Part shown: one piece after another, positions 10,998 to 18,844 of the stretch
Layout of the letters: each line of letters starts with the position of its first letter
Position numbering within the stretch: the stretch's first letter is position 1
Source: Salinisphaera sp035690525
Lineage (GTDB): Bacteria; Pseudomonadota; Gammaproteobacteria; Nevskiales; Salinisphaeraceae
Length of the DNA: 64,000 nt
Reading direction: 5' to 3'
NCBI RefSeq assembly: GCF_035690525.1
Contig: NZ_DASSKM010000036.1
Coordinates: forward strand, 20,730 to 84,729
Position numbers and translations under genes: made by a program
The notes under the pieces: generated by a model
The model's database searches: none
The model's input: only the letters and a program-made list of their open reading frames with translations
What the model was told of the DNA's origin: nothing

Positions 10998-12209
10998 ATG
11001 GCGGTCAATCTCCGTGCGCCCGAGGCGCTCATTCCGATCGCCGGCGCGCGCTGGGCGAGTACCGACGCCGCGATCAAGAAGCCCGGCGGCGACGATATGG
11101 CGCTGCTCGTGCTCGACGAAGGCGCGACGGTCGCCGGCGTGTTCACGCGCAACGCCTTCGCCGCCGCTCCGGTCGCATTGGCCAAGCACCATATGGCGTG
11201 CGCGGCGCCGCGCGCGTTGTTGATCAACAGCGGTAACGCCAACGCCGGCACCGGCCGCGAAGGCGAGGCCGACGCCGCCGCCTGCTGTGCCCGCGTGGCC
11301 GAGGAACTCGGTCTTGCGGCGGATCAGGTTCTGCCGTTCTCGACCGGCGTGATCGGCGAAAAACTGCCGATGTCGCGCCTCGACAACGCCATCCCGCGAC
11401 TGACCCGGGCGCTCGATAGCCACGGCTGGCTGGCCGCGGCCCGCGCGATCATGACCACCGATACCGTGCCCAAGGGCGCCAGTCGCCGGGTACGACTCGA
11501 GGCCGGCGAACTCACCCTGACCGGCATCGCCAAGGGCTCGGGCATGATTCGGCCGGACATGGCCACCATGCTGTCGTTCCTGGCCACCGATGCCGCCGTA
11601 CCCGCGGCCGATCTCGATTTGGCCCTGCACGCGGCGGTGGGCGCGTCTTTCAACAGCATCACGGTGGACGGCGATACCTCGACCAACGACGCCGCCATGC
11701 TTTGCGCCACCGGGGCCGGCGCCGCCCTGGATCGCGATCATCCCGATTGGCCGGTTTTCGTCGCCGCGCTGCGCGATCTGATGATCGAGTTGGCCTGTGC
11801 GATCGTGCGCGACGCCGAGGGGGCGACGCGATTCATCACGCTCGCCGTGTCCGGTGCCGCCGATGCCGACGAAGCCAGGCAGGTCGCGTTCACGGTCGCC
11901 CATTCGCCGCTGTTCAAGACCGCCGCTTTCGCCGGCGATCCCAACTGGGGCCGGATACTGGCGGCGGTGGGGCGGGCGCCGGTGGCCGATCTGGTCATCG
12001 ACGGCGTGGATATCGCGCTCGACGAGGTTGCCGTCGTCGCCGGCGGCCAGCCGCGCGAGGATTATCGCGAAGCCGATGCGGCCCGCGTGATGAGCCAGCC
12101 CGAGTTCAGGGTGCGGATCGGGCTGGGCCGCGGCGAGGCCACGGCAACCGTCTGGACCTCGGATCTGTCCTACGACTATGTCCGCATCAACGCCGAGTAC
12201 CGTAGCTGA
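10998..12209 (+). CDS. argJ: bifunctional glutamate N-acetyltransferase / amino-acid acetyltransferase ArgJ
   Basis: 403 residues. ArgJ moves the acetyl group from N-acetylornithine to glutamate (and can use acetyl-CoA), the recycling step of arginine synthesis. The precursor self-cleaves before a threonine: the site is visible as GMIRPDMATMLSF with Thr190 as the new N-terminal nucleophile. TTDTVPK at 153-159, LINSGNANAGTG and FSTGVIGE, which form the oxyanion hole and substrate pocket, are all present. The cleavage motif usually reads PNMATML; here Asn is Asp, a mild variation. The start ATG lies 48 bases downstream of secA; several stem-loops follow the stop. Confidence 0.95.
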   Translation: MAVNLRAPEALIPIAGARWASTDAAIKKPGGDDMALLVLDEGATVAGVFTRNAFAAAPVALAKHHMACAAPRALLINSGNANAGTGREGEADAAACCARVAEELGLAADQVLPFSTGVIGEKLPMSRLDNAIPRLTRALDSHGWLAAARAIMTTDTVPKGASRRVRLEAGELTLTGIAKGSGMIRPDMATMLSFLATDAAVPAADLDLALHAAVGASFNSITVDGDTSTNDAAMLCATGAGAALDRDHPDWPVFVAALRDLMIELACAIVRDAEGATRFITLAVSGAADADEARQVAFTVAHSPLFKTAAFAGDPNWGRILAAVGRAPVADLVIDGVDIALDEVAVVAGGQPREDYREADAARVMSQPEFRVRIGLGRGEATATVWTSDLSYDYVRINAEYRS

Positions 12210-12230
12210 GGATAATCAAATGTCTTTCGA

Positions 12231-12326
12231 CCGCGCGGCATGAAACCGCGCGATCGACCCAAGGGGAGAGCTAACGCCTCTCCCCTTTGGAAACCCCATT
12301 GTTAAGGTGTCCGCGGCAAGCCGCGG
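12231..12326 (+). terminator. cluster of three hairpins after argJ
   Basis: Three inverted repeats lie in about 95 bases: CGCGCGG/CCGCGCG near 12233-12253; CCAAGGGGAGAG (12259-12270) with CTCTCCCCTTTGG (12278-12290), a 12-base-pair stem with one bulge; and CCGCGGC/GCCGCGG at 12310-12325, whose right side abuts the likely ribosome site of the next gene. The second is the best terminator candidate, though it is followed by AAACCCC rather than a T-run. The third could mask the mutT-thiE start. Confidence 0.5.
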
Positions 12327-12333
12327 GGTATTA

Positions 12334-13290
12334 ATGAATAAACCGTTGGATATCGCCGTCGGCGTGCTGGTCGACGCCCAAGGGCGTGTTCTGATCGCCC
12401 AACGCCGTCCGGATACGCCGGGCGCCGGCTATTGGGAGTTTCCCGGCGGCAAGCGCGAGCCCGGCGAGCCGCTGTTCGATTGTCTGGCCCGGGAACTGGC
12501 CGAGGAGATCGGCGTGACCGATCTCGTCGGCGCGCCGTTGATCCGTTTTGCCCACGATCGTGGGCCGCGGCCGGTTCGGCTGCACGTCTGGCGTATCCAC
12601 GGCTGGACCGGCGAGCCGGGCGGGCGCGAAGGCCAGCGGGTGCGCTGGGTCGCGGCCGATGCACTGGACGAGGTCGAGCTGCTGCCGGCGACGGATGTCA
12701 TCCTGGCCGCGCTGGCCTTGCCGCGGCGCTATCTGATCACGCCGCGCCTAGCCGAGTCCGGCCACGGCGACTGGTTCGCCGCGCTCGATCGGGCGCTGGC
12801 GCAGGGAACGCGGCTGCTGCGCCTGCGCGATCCGGATCTCGCGGATGAGGACTACGCGCGTCTGGCGGAATCGGTGATCGAGCGCGCCCATCGCCACCGC
12901 GCCGCGGTATTGCTCGATCGCGACGCCGATATGGTCGCCGCGCTCGGCGCCGACGGGTTGCATTGGAGCGCCTCGCGCATCGCGGCGGCCACCCGCCGCC
13001 CGGTCGGCCGCCGCCACTGGTTCGCGGCCTCGGCGCACGATCGCGACGAACTCGAGGCCGCGCTCGCGGCCGACGCCGATTTCGCCGCCCTTTCGCCGGT
13101 CGTCGCGACCGCGACCCACCCGCGAGCGCGCCCGCTCGGCTGGCCCGGCTTCGAGTCGTTGCGCGCGGATCGGGCGCTACCGGTGTATGCGCTCGGCGGG
13201 CTGGAAGCAGCCGATCAAGACGATGCGATTGCGCACAACGCGCAGGGTATCGCCGCAATCCGCGGCCTCTGGCCGGAAACCGCCGATTAA
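12334..13290 (+). CDS. mutT: MutT-ThiE-like fusion (8-oxo-dGTP diphosphatase with thiamine-phosphate-synthase-like domain)
   Basis: 318 residues. The N-terminal 130 residues are a Nudix hydrolase of the MutT type: IAVGVLVDAQGRVLIAQRR followed by the full Nudix box from Gly38, with REPGE at 41-45 and RELAEEIG at 53-60. MutT removes 8-oxo-dGTP from the nucleotide pool. The C-terminal half (about 137-315) resembles ThiE: LRLRDPDL, AVLLDRDADMVAALGADGLHW, ALSPVVATATHP and VYALGGL. Such fusions are known in gammaproteobacteria at this locus; whether the ThiE-like half is catalytic is unknown. Start chosen at ATG 12334 after GCGGGGTATTA; an upstream in-frame GTG at 12307 is less likely. Confidence 0.88.
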   Translation: MNKPLDIAVGVLVDAQGRVLIAQRRPDTPGAGYWEFPGGKREPGEPLFDCLARELAEEIGVTDLVGAPLIRFAHDRGPRPVRLHVWRIHGWTGEPGGREGQRVRWVAADALDEVELLPATDVILAALALPRRYLITPRLAESGHGDWFAALDRALAQGTRLLRLRDPDLADEDYARLAESVIERAHRHRAAVLLDRDADMVAALGADGLHWSASRIAAATRRPVGRRHWFAASAHDRDELEAALAADADFAALSPVVATATHPRARPLGWPGFESLRADRALPVYALGGLEAADQDDAIAHNAQGIAAIRGLWPETAD

Positions 13291-13299
13291 GCGCCGATT

Positions 13300-13440
13300 G
13301 CTAAAGCATTTTGCACTTTTAGCGAACAGTCGTAACCGCTTTCTGGCAAGAGAATACAGCCTGAACATCCGCTGGAAAGCTGATTTGACGCTTATTCAAT
13401 CTGTGTAAATCTGCGTTCATCTGCGGATAAATAACTTTAA
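13300..13440. repeat. CGCAGAT-type repeat element, locus 2 (degenerate)
   Basis: The stretch between mutT-thiE and yacG shares blocks with the element at 3168-3343: GCATTTTGCA-like sequence, an identical GAGAATACAGCC (13350-13361), AAAGC-GAT-GCTTATTCA and the right arm CTGCGTTCATCTGCGG ending at 13427, followed by ATAAATAACTTTAA. The left arm of CGCAGAT units is missing; the mutT stop falls about where it would be. No gene is seen in this gap. Confidence 0.6.
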
Positions 13441-13472
13441 AAAGGTGGAAATTGCTCTAGGAGCAACAACCG

Positions 13473-13688
13473 CTAATGTTTCGAGTCGTCCTCGCCGTAG
13501 CCGAGCGGCGGCAGGCCCGAGGGATCGGCCGAACCCTCGGGATTGGGGATACGATTCGATTCGTCCAACCAGTCGCCGAGATCGATCAGCTTGCAGCGGC
13601 GCGAACAGAAGGGCCGGTAGCTATTGTTCGACGTCATGTCGGCCAATTCGCCGCATTGCGGGCAGGGCGCATGTTGTTTCGAAGTCAT
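13473..13688 (-). CDS. yacG: DNA gyrase inhibitor YacG
   Basis: 71 residues, reading leftward from ATG 13688. The zinc ribbon is complete: CPQCG at residues 9-13 and FCSRRCKLIDLGDWL, with four Cys ligands. YacG binds GyrB and inhibits gyrase. The length fits the family (about 65 residues in E. coli), and the order coaE-zapD-yacG is conserved in gammaproteobacteria. An upstream in-frame extension to 13856 lies within zapD and is rejected. The gap to zapD is 28 bases, so it is probably cotranscribed. Confidence 0.93.
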   Translation of the reverse strand: MTSKQHAPCPQCGELADMTSNNSYRPFCSRRCKLIDLGDWLDESNRIPNPEGSADPSGLPPLGYGEDDSKH

Positions 13689-13716
13689 GAAGAAAACGCG
13701 GGGCGGGCAGTAAAGG

Positions 13717-14487
13717 CTAGAAGCGGCAGCAGGCCATGCGAAAGGCGATGCTGGTCTCGGTCTGGCGCAGGTGCAGTTGTGCGTCCTGATGGTGCATGAA
13801 GCGTACAGTGGCACGATGCCGCCCGCCGCTGATTTCGGGAAAAACACCGGGATCATCCAGTAATACCCGGATCATCTGCGTCCCGGCGACGGTGTGGTGC
13901 ACAAGCACGCCGTTGTCGGCGATCTCCGGCATCGGCTCGGCGCTGTCGCGCAGCAGCCGCAGCAGGACGCGCACGCCGCGCTCGACCGGCTCGACGCGAC
14001 GATACCATTGCGCGATATCGGCTTCTATGCGCTCGGCGGGCTGGGCGAGCCAGTGATGATAGGCCGGTAAATCGAAGCTACAGGTGCCGCCGGGGATCGC
14101 ATGCCGGTTGTTGACGCTGTTGAGCAGTTCGTTGTCGCGTAGCTGATAGGAGGCGAATTGCGGCGGGATCTGCGCCATCTGGCTGCCCACCGTGTCGAGT
14201 TCGGTCAGCACATCGTCGAGCGCATTGCGGTCGATATCTTCGCGCTGGCCCAGGTGCCCCAGGGCCGTGCGTCGCTGTTCGATCTCCTTGCTGACCTGGC
14301 CGCGAATATCGTGGCGCGACATGACGTTGAGGATATCCAGCAGGGCGCCCATGGTCGCGCGTCGGCCCCAGAGGCTGGCATCCGCGCGGTGGTGATGCAG
14401 ACGGGCGGTCAGATGCTCGACGCGCAGGAACGTGCGTATCCGTTCGTTGAGCGGCTGTTCGTAACAGAGCACCCCGTCATCGGCCAC
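13717..14487 (-). CDS. zapD: cell division protein ZapD
   Basis: 256 residues, reading leftward. It opens with CYEQPLNERIRTFLRVEHL, the ZapD signature, followed by LLDILNVMSRHDIRGQVSKE and, in the beta-rich C-terminal half, GGTCSFDLPAYHHWL. ZapD cross-links FtsZ filaments at the division ring in the cytoplasm. No signal peptide. It sits between coaE and yacG as in E. coli. Length close to the family's usual 245-250 residues. Confidence 0.95.
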   Translation of the reverse strand: MADDGVLCYEQPLNERIRTFLRVEHLTARLHHHRADASLWGRRATMGALLDILNVMSRHDIRGQVSKEIEQRRTALGHLGQREDIDRNALDDVLTELDTVGSQMAQIPPQFASYQLRDNELLNSVNNRHAIPGGTCSFDLPAYHHWLAQPAERIEADIAQWYRRVEPVERGVRVLLRLLRDSAEPMPEIADNGVLVHHTVAGTQMIRVLLDDPGVFPEISGGRHRATVRFMHHQDAQLHLRQTETSIAFRMACCRF

Positions 14488-14585
14488 GCCGGCCTCCCGT
14501 GTCCAAATTCCGACGCCAGTCTATGCCGGCGCGGCCGCTGGTCAAAGCCGTAATGGCCAGCAGCCGGCAATGCCGGGGTGCGGCG

Positions 14586-15227
14586 CTAACCCGGCAGATG
14601 AAGCGGCGGCAGATCGTTGATTTCGCCGCGGGCCAGCCGCTGATAACCCGCGTGCAGGGCCGCGGCCAAGTCGGCGATGTCCTTGCGCGGGCCGGTGTTG
14701 ATGAGCACGTCGTCGGCGTGTTCCAGGCGCTCGGCGCGCGATTCCTGGGCCGCGATCATTTTCTGTGCCAGGGCGTCGTCGATTTCGTCGCGGCCCTTCA
14801 GGCGCTCGAGCTGGACCGCTTCCGGCGCATCGATCACGAGCACGCGATCGACCAGATCGGTCATGCTCGACTTCACCAGCAGCGGCACCACCAGGATGCA
14901 GTAATCCGAGGCCGCGGCGTCGCGCTGTGCGGCGAGTTCGCGGCGGATACGTGGATGGGTGATCGTTTCCAGATCGCCGCGCGCGCCGGCGTCGTCGAAC
15001 ACGATACGGCGCAACTCGTGGCGTTTTAGACAGCCTTCGTCATCCACGATCCCGGCGCCGAAACGGGCGACGATCTCGTCGAGCGCGGGCTGGCCGGGTT
15101 CGACGATCCGGCGGGCGACCGTGTCGGCATCGACGATGGCCACGCCCAGGCGTTCGAACGCCGCCGCCACCACCGATTTGCCGCTGGCGATGCCGCCGGT
15201 CAGGCCGACGCTGAGTTTTCGGCTCAT
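14586..15227 (-). CDS. coaE: dephospho-CoA kinase
   Basis: 213 residues, reading leftward from ATG 15227 (an open extension to 15266 lacks family similarity). Residues 5-20 contain the P-loop, GLTGGIASGKSVV, and the dephospho-CoA region follows (VDADTVARRIVEPG, LETITHPRIR). CoaE phosphorylates the ribose 3' hydroxyl of dephospho-CoA, the last step of coenzyme A synthesis. Positioned between pilD and zapD, the usual gammaproteobacterial order. The spacing is 94 bases after pilD and 98 before zapD, so separate promoters are possible. Confidence 0.95.
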   Translation of the reverse strand: MSRKLSVGLTGGIASGKSVVAAAFERLGVAIVDADTVARRIVEPGQPALDEIVARFGAGIVDDEGCLKRHELRRIVFDDAGARGDLETITHPRIRRELAAQRDAAASDYCILVVPLLVKSSMTDLVDRVLVIDAPEAVQLERLKGRDEIDDALAQKMIAAQESRAERLEHADDVLINTGPRKDIADLAAALHAGYQRLARGEINDLPPLHLPG

Positions 15228-15321
15228 ACGGCGACTCCGGCAACCGCGCGGGCGTGTTCGCGGCATACGGCCGCATTGTCATCAATTTGTCGTGAATGGC
15301 CGATAGCGTCGAGCACAGGCA

Positions 15322-16197
15322 CTAGCGCAATCCCGATAGCGTCAAGTAGGCGCGGCCGATTGTATCGCCTGCGACCATCGCCAGCCAGCCGCCGAAGACC
15401 AGCCACGGCCCGAACGGCATCGCCGTGTCCCGCGACATGCGCCCCGACGCGATCAGCAGACCGCCCGCGAGCGCGCCGCCAAGCGAGGCCGCGAGCAGCG
15501 CCAGCGGCAGCTGCGCCCAGCCCAACCAGGCGCCGAGCGCGGCGGCCAGTTTGAAATCGCCGTAGCCCATGCCGATCTTGCCGGTGGCGATGCGAAAACC
15601 CTGAAACACCGTCCACAGCACACCGTAGCCGGCGGCCGCTCCGAGAATGGCGGCAACCGGCGTCGGCGCGGCCGGCGCGAGATGCAGCGTGCTGGCGACG
15701 AGCCCGGCCCAAAGCAGGGGCAGGGTGATCGAATCGGGCAGTAGCTGGGTCCGGAAATCGATGGCCGCCAGGGCGAGCAGCGTCCAGGACAAACCGACCA
15801 TGCAGCCGCCCCAAGGGGTCGCGCCGAAGCGCGCGATGGCGATTATCGCCAGCAGCGCGGCGGCGATTTCGATCGCCGGGTACTGCAACGATATACGCGC
15901 GCGGCACGCCGCGCAGCGGCCGCCGAGCAGCAGATAGCCGATCACCGGCAGGTTGTGCCAGGGTTTGATCGGCGTTTCGCAATGCGGACAGCGCGAACCG
16001 GGCGCGACCAGGTCGAAGCGCTCGTGCCCGCCGTCGGCTTCCGGGCGATCGAGAATATCCGCGGCCTCTTGACGCCAGCGCATCTCGAGCATCGCCGGCA
16101 CGCGCAGGATCACCACGTTGAGGAAACTGCCCACGATCAGGCCGATGACGGCAGCCGCGGCATACAGCAAGGCGGGCGGCAGACCGGCGACGGCCAT
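15322..16197 (-). CDS. pilD: prepilin leader peptidase / N-methyltransferase PilD
   Basis: 291 residues, an inner-membrane enzyme that cleaves type IV prepilin and type II pseudopilin leaders and methylates the new N terminus. Zinc-binding pairs Cys70-x2-Cys73 (CPHC) and Cys95-x2-Cys98 (CAAC) are present, as are the two catalytic aspartates, Asp147 in AAIDFRTQLLPD and Asp214 in GMGYGDFKL. About eight hydrophobic segments. ATG 16197 shares one base with the pilC stop, so the two genes are translationally coupled; an upstream extension inside pilC is rejected. Confidence 0.95.
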   Translation of the reverse strand: MAVAGLPPALLYAAAAVIGLIVGSFLNVVILRVPAMLEMRWRQEAADILDRPEADGGHERFDLVAPGSRCPHCETPIKPWHNLPVIGYLLLGGRCAACRARISLQYPAIEIAAALLAIIAIARFGATPWGGCMVGLSWTLLALAAIDFRTQLLPDSITLPLLWAGLVASTLHLAPAAPTPVAAILGAAAGYGVLWTVFQGFRIATGKIGMGYGDFKLAAALGAWLGWAQLPLALLAASLGGALAGGLLIASGRMSRDTAMPFGPWLVFGGWLAMVAGDTIGRAYLTLSGLR

Positions 16198-17423
16198 CAA
16201 ACCACGGAGCCGAGCTTGAAGATCGGCAGATACATGGCGATCACCAGCCCGCCGACCAGCACGCCGATCACCGCCATGATCATGGGCTCGAGCAACGACG
16301 ACAGCCCATCGACCTGCGCATCGACCTCGGCCTCGTAGAAATCGGCCACGCGCGAGCACATGGCATCGAGCGCGCCGGCTTCCTCGCCGACCTTGACCAT
16401 CTGATGCGCCATCCCGGGGAAGCGCCCGGTGTTGGCCATGGCCAGTTCCAGCCGCTGGCCGGACTCGACTTGGGCGCGCATCTGGAAAATCGCTTCCTCG
16501 AAAGCGACGTTGCCGGCCGCGCGGGCGACCGAGTCCAGCGCCTCGACCAACGGCACGCCGGCCGCGAACATGGTCGAGAGCGTGCGCGAGAAACGCGCCA
16601 CGGCGGCGTTATAGACGATCGCGCCGACCACCGGCAGGCGGAGCACGGCGCGATCGAGCGCGCGTTTGAAGCGCCGGGACCGGCGGCGGACCACGATAAA
16701 CCCATAGCCGGCGGCGACCACGCCGCCGAGAATCAGCCACCACCAGTGCTGCACCACCTTCGACAGGCTGATCACCATGAGCGTGAAAGCCGGCAGATCG
16801 GCGCCGAAGCCGCGGAACAGAGACTGAAACTGGGGCACGACGAAGTACAGCAGAATGCCCATGACGATGATGGCCACGATGATCACCGCGCTCGGGTAGA
16901 ACAGGGCCTTGCGGACCTTGGTTTTGATCGCTTCGGTTTTTTCCTTGTAGGACGCGATCTTGTCCAGCAGCGCCTCGAGCGCGCCGGAGCGTTCGCCGGC
17001 GGCCACCAGATTGACGAACAGTTCGTCGAAATGGCGCGGATGCCGGGCCAGCGCCTCGGCCAGCGGCAGGCCGGACTCGATGTCGTCGCGGATGGTGCGC
17101 ACCAGATCGGTCAGGCTGGGGTTGGACGCGCCTTTGGCCACGATATCGAGCGAGGCCACCAATGGCACGCCCGCGGCTAGCATCGTCGCGAGCTGGCGCG
17201 AGAGAATCGCGATATCGCTGGCGCCGACCTTTTTCTTGCGCTGGCCGCCGATGCCGAACAGTTTCGTCGGCTTGCGCACGCGCAGCGGATTGATGTTCTG
17301 GCGCCGTAGCATGGCGCGCACCATGGCCTCGTTCGGGCCCTCGGTCTGGCCCTTGACCCGGGTGCCGTTGCGGTCGGTGCCGATCCAGAAGAAGGTGTGG
17401 TTTTCGGTGCGTGTTTCTGCCAT
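16197..17423 (-). CDS. pilC: type IV pilus inner-membrane platform protein PilC
   Basis: 408 residues of the GspF/PilC family. After an N-terminal cytoplasmic region (FFWIGTDRNGTRVKGQTEG) there are two repeated GspF domains: ILSRQLATMLAAGVPL with LPLAEALARHPRHFD, and FSRTLSTMFAAGVPLVEAL with LELAMANTGRFPGMAHQM. Membrane segments lie near 170-195, 220-245 and 380-400. PilC anchors the pilus machine and couples the PilB/PilT motors to pilin addition and removal. It is coupled to pilD downstream. The pilB gene that normally precedes pilC is absent here; pilR lies 41 bases upstream instead. Confidence 0.95.
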   Translation of the reverse strand: MAETRTENHTFFWIGTDRNGTRVKGQTEGPNEAMVRAMLRRQNINPLRVRKPTKLFGIGGQRKKKVGASDIAILSRQLATMLAAGVPLVASLDIVAKGASNPSLTDLVRTIRDDIESGLPLAEALARHPRHFDELFVNLVAAGERSGALEALLDKIASYKEKTEAIKTKVRKALFYPSAVIIVAIIVMGILLYFVVPQFQSLFRGFGADLPAFTLMVISLSKVVQHWWWLILGGVVAAGYGFIVVRRRSRRFKRALDRAVLRLPVVGAIVYNAAVARFSRTLSTMFAAGVPLVEALDSVARAAGNVAFEEAIFQMRAQVESGQRLELAMANTGRFPGMAHQMVKVGEEAGALDAMCSRVADFYEAEVDAQVDGLSSLLEPMIMAVIGVLVGGLVIAMYLPIFKLGSVV

Positions 17424-17464
17424 GTATCGTCGGTCGGACGGCTCGCGCGGCCCGTTCCGCTCCT

Positions 17465-18844
17465 CTACTCCATGCCCAGCTTGGCCAGGCGATAACGCAG
17501 CGCCCGGAAGGTGATGCCCAGCCGCTGCGCGGCCTTCGTTTTGTTATATCGGCAGGCTTCCAGCGCACTTTGAATGCGCTCGCGTTCGAGGGCCTCGAGC
17601 TGGCTTTCGAGATCGACGGATTCATCCGGCAGGGCGTCGGCGGGATTCGCCGCGGCCGCGTCGGCCAAAGGGGAATACAGCCTGAGGTATTCGCGCTCGA
17701 TCACCGGCGATTCGGCCAGCGTCACCGCGCGTTCCAGGATGTTCTCCAGTTCGCGAATATTGCCGGGGAAGTTGTAATTCATCAGGGCCGACAGCGCTTG
17801 CTCGGACAGCCTTGGTACGCGTTCCAGACGCATCTTGCGGGTCAGCCCGGCCAGGATCCGCTCGGCCAGCGCCGGGATATCGTCGACCCGTTCGCGCAGC
17901 GGCGGCACCTTCACCTCGATGACGTTGAGCCGGTAATACAAATCCTCGCGGAAGCGCCCGCGGGCAACCTCGATCGACAGATCGCGGTGGCTGGCGCTGA
18001 CCACGCGCACGTCGACCGCGGTTTCCAGGGTCGCGCCCACCGGCCGGATCGAGCGCTCCTGGATCGCGCGCAGCAGCTTGACCTGCACCGATATCGGCAG
18101 ATCGGCGATTTCGTCGAGAAACAGCGTGCCGCCGTCGGCGCGGGCGAACAGGCCCGGGGTGTCGCGGGTCGCGCCGGTGAAGGCGCCGCGCAGATAGCCG
18201 AAGAATTCGGATTCCATCAGCTCGGCGGGGATCGCGCCGCAGTTGACCGGCACGAAGGCGCCGCTCATGCGCGGGCCTTCGGCGTGGATCATGCGCGCGA
18301 CCAGTTCCTTGCCGGTGCCGGATTCGCCGGTGATATAGACCGGCGCCTGGCTGCGGGCCAGCTTGGCGATGGTCTGGCGCAGCTTGCCCATCGCTTCGGT
18401 CTGGCCGACCAGCCGGGGCGACACATCCAGCGAGGGGTGGGGCGGGGCGTCGTGATCCAGCCCGGCGAGCTTGAGCGCCTGGGCGATCAGCGCGCGCAGC
18501 CCGGCCACGTCGATCGGCTTCGATACGAAATCGAAGGCGCCGGCCTTGAGGCTGGCCACCGCGGCATCGGCGCTGCCGTAGGCGGTGATCACGGCCACCG
18601 GGCACTCCGGTGAACGTTCGTTGATATGGCGGACCAGATCGATGCCTTCGCCGTCGGGCAAGCGCATATCGGTCAGACACAGATCGAAGTGCTGGCCGTC
18701 GAACGTGCGTCGAGCCGTGGCGAGATCGGCGACAGCCACGGTCTCGATGCCCATGCGGCCGAGCGTGATCTCCAGCAGCTCGCGGATGTCGGCCTCGTCA
18801 TCGGCGATCAGAGCGCGTGCGGAGTTCTGGATAGCGGCGTTCAT
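17465..18844 (-). CDS. pilR: sigma-54-dependent response regulator PilR
   Basis: 459 residues. The receiver domain has phospho-acceptor Asp59 in CLTDMRLPDG and a conserved Lys in VSKPID. The central AAA+ domain has Walker A GESGTGKELVAR and the GAFTGA loop that contacts sigma-54. The C-terminal Fis-type helix-turn-helix is visible in NKTKAAQRLGITFRALRYRL. With PilS it controls pilin transcription in Pseudomonas. ATG 18844 overlaps the pilS stop (ATGA). An upstream in-frame extension is inside pilS and is rejected. Confidence 0.93.
   Translation of the reverse strand: MNAAIQNSARALIADDEADIRELLEITLGRMGIETVAVADLATARRTFDGQHFDLCLTDMRLPDGEGIDLVRHINERSPECPVAVITAYGSADAAVASLKAGAFDFVSKPIDVAGLRALIAQALKLAGLDHDAPPHPSLDVSPRLVGQTEAMGKLRQTIAKLARSQAPVYITGESGTGKELVARMIHAEGPRMSGAFVPVNCGAIPAELMESEFFGYLRGAFTGATRDTPGLFARADGGTLFLDEIADLPISVQVKLLRAIQERSIRPVGATLETAVDVRVVSASHRDLSIEVARGRFREDLYYRLNVIEVKVPPLRERVDDIPALAERILAGLTRKMRLERVPRLSEQALSALMNYNFPGNIRELENILERAVTLAESPVIEREYLRLYSPLADAAAANPADALPDESVDLESQLEALERERIQSALEACRYNKTKAAQRLGITFRALRYRLAKLGME

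Noticed and set aside
12334..13290. THI-box riboswitch for the ThiE-like fusion
   Set aside because: The hairpins upstream do not show the conserved TPP-riboswitch core (CTGAGA and ACCTGAT blocks).
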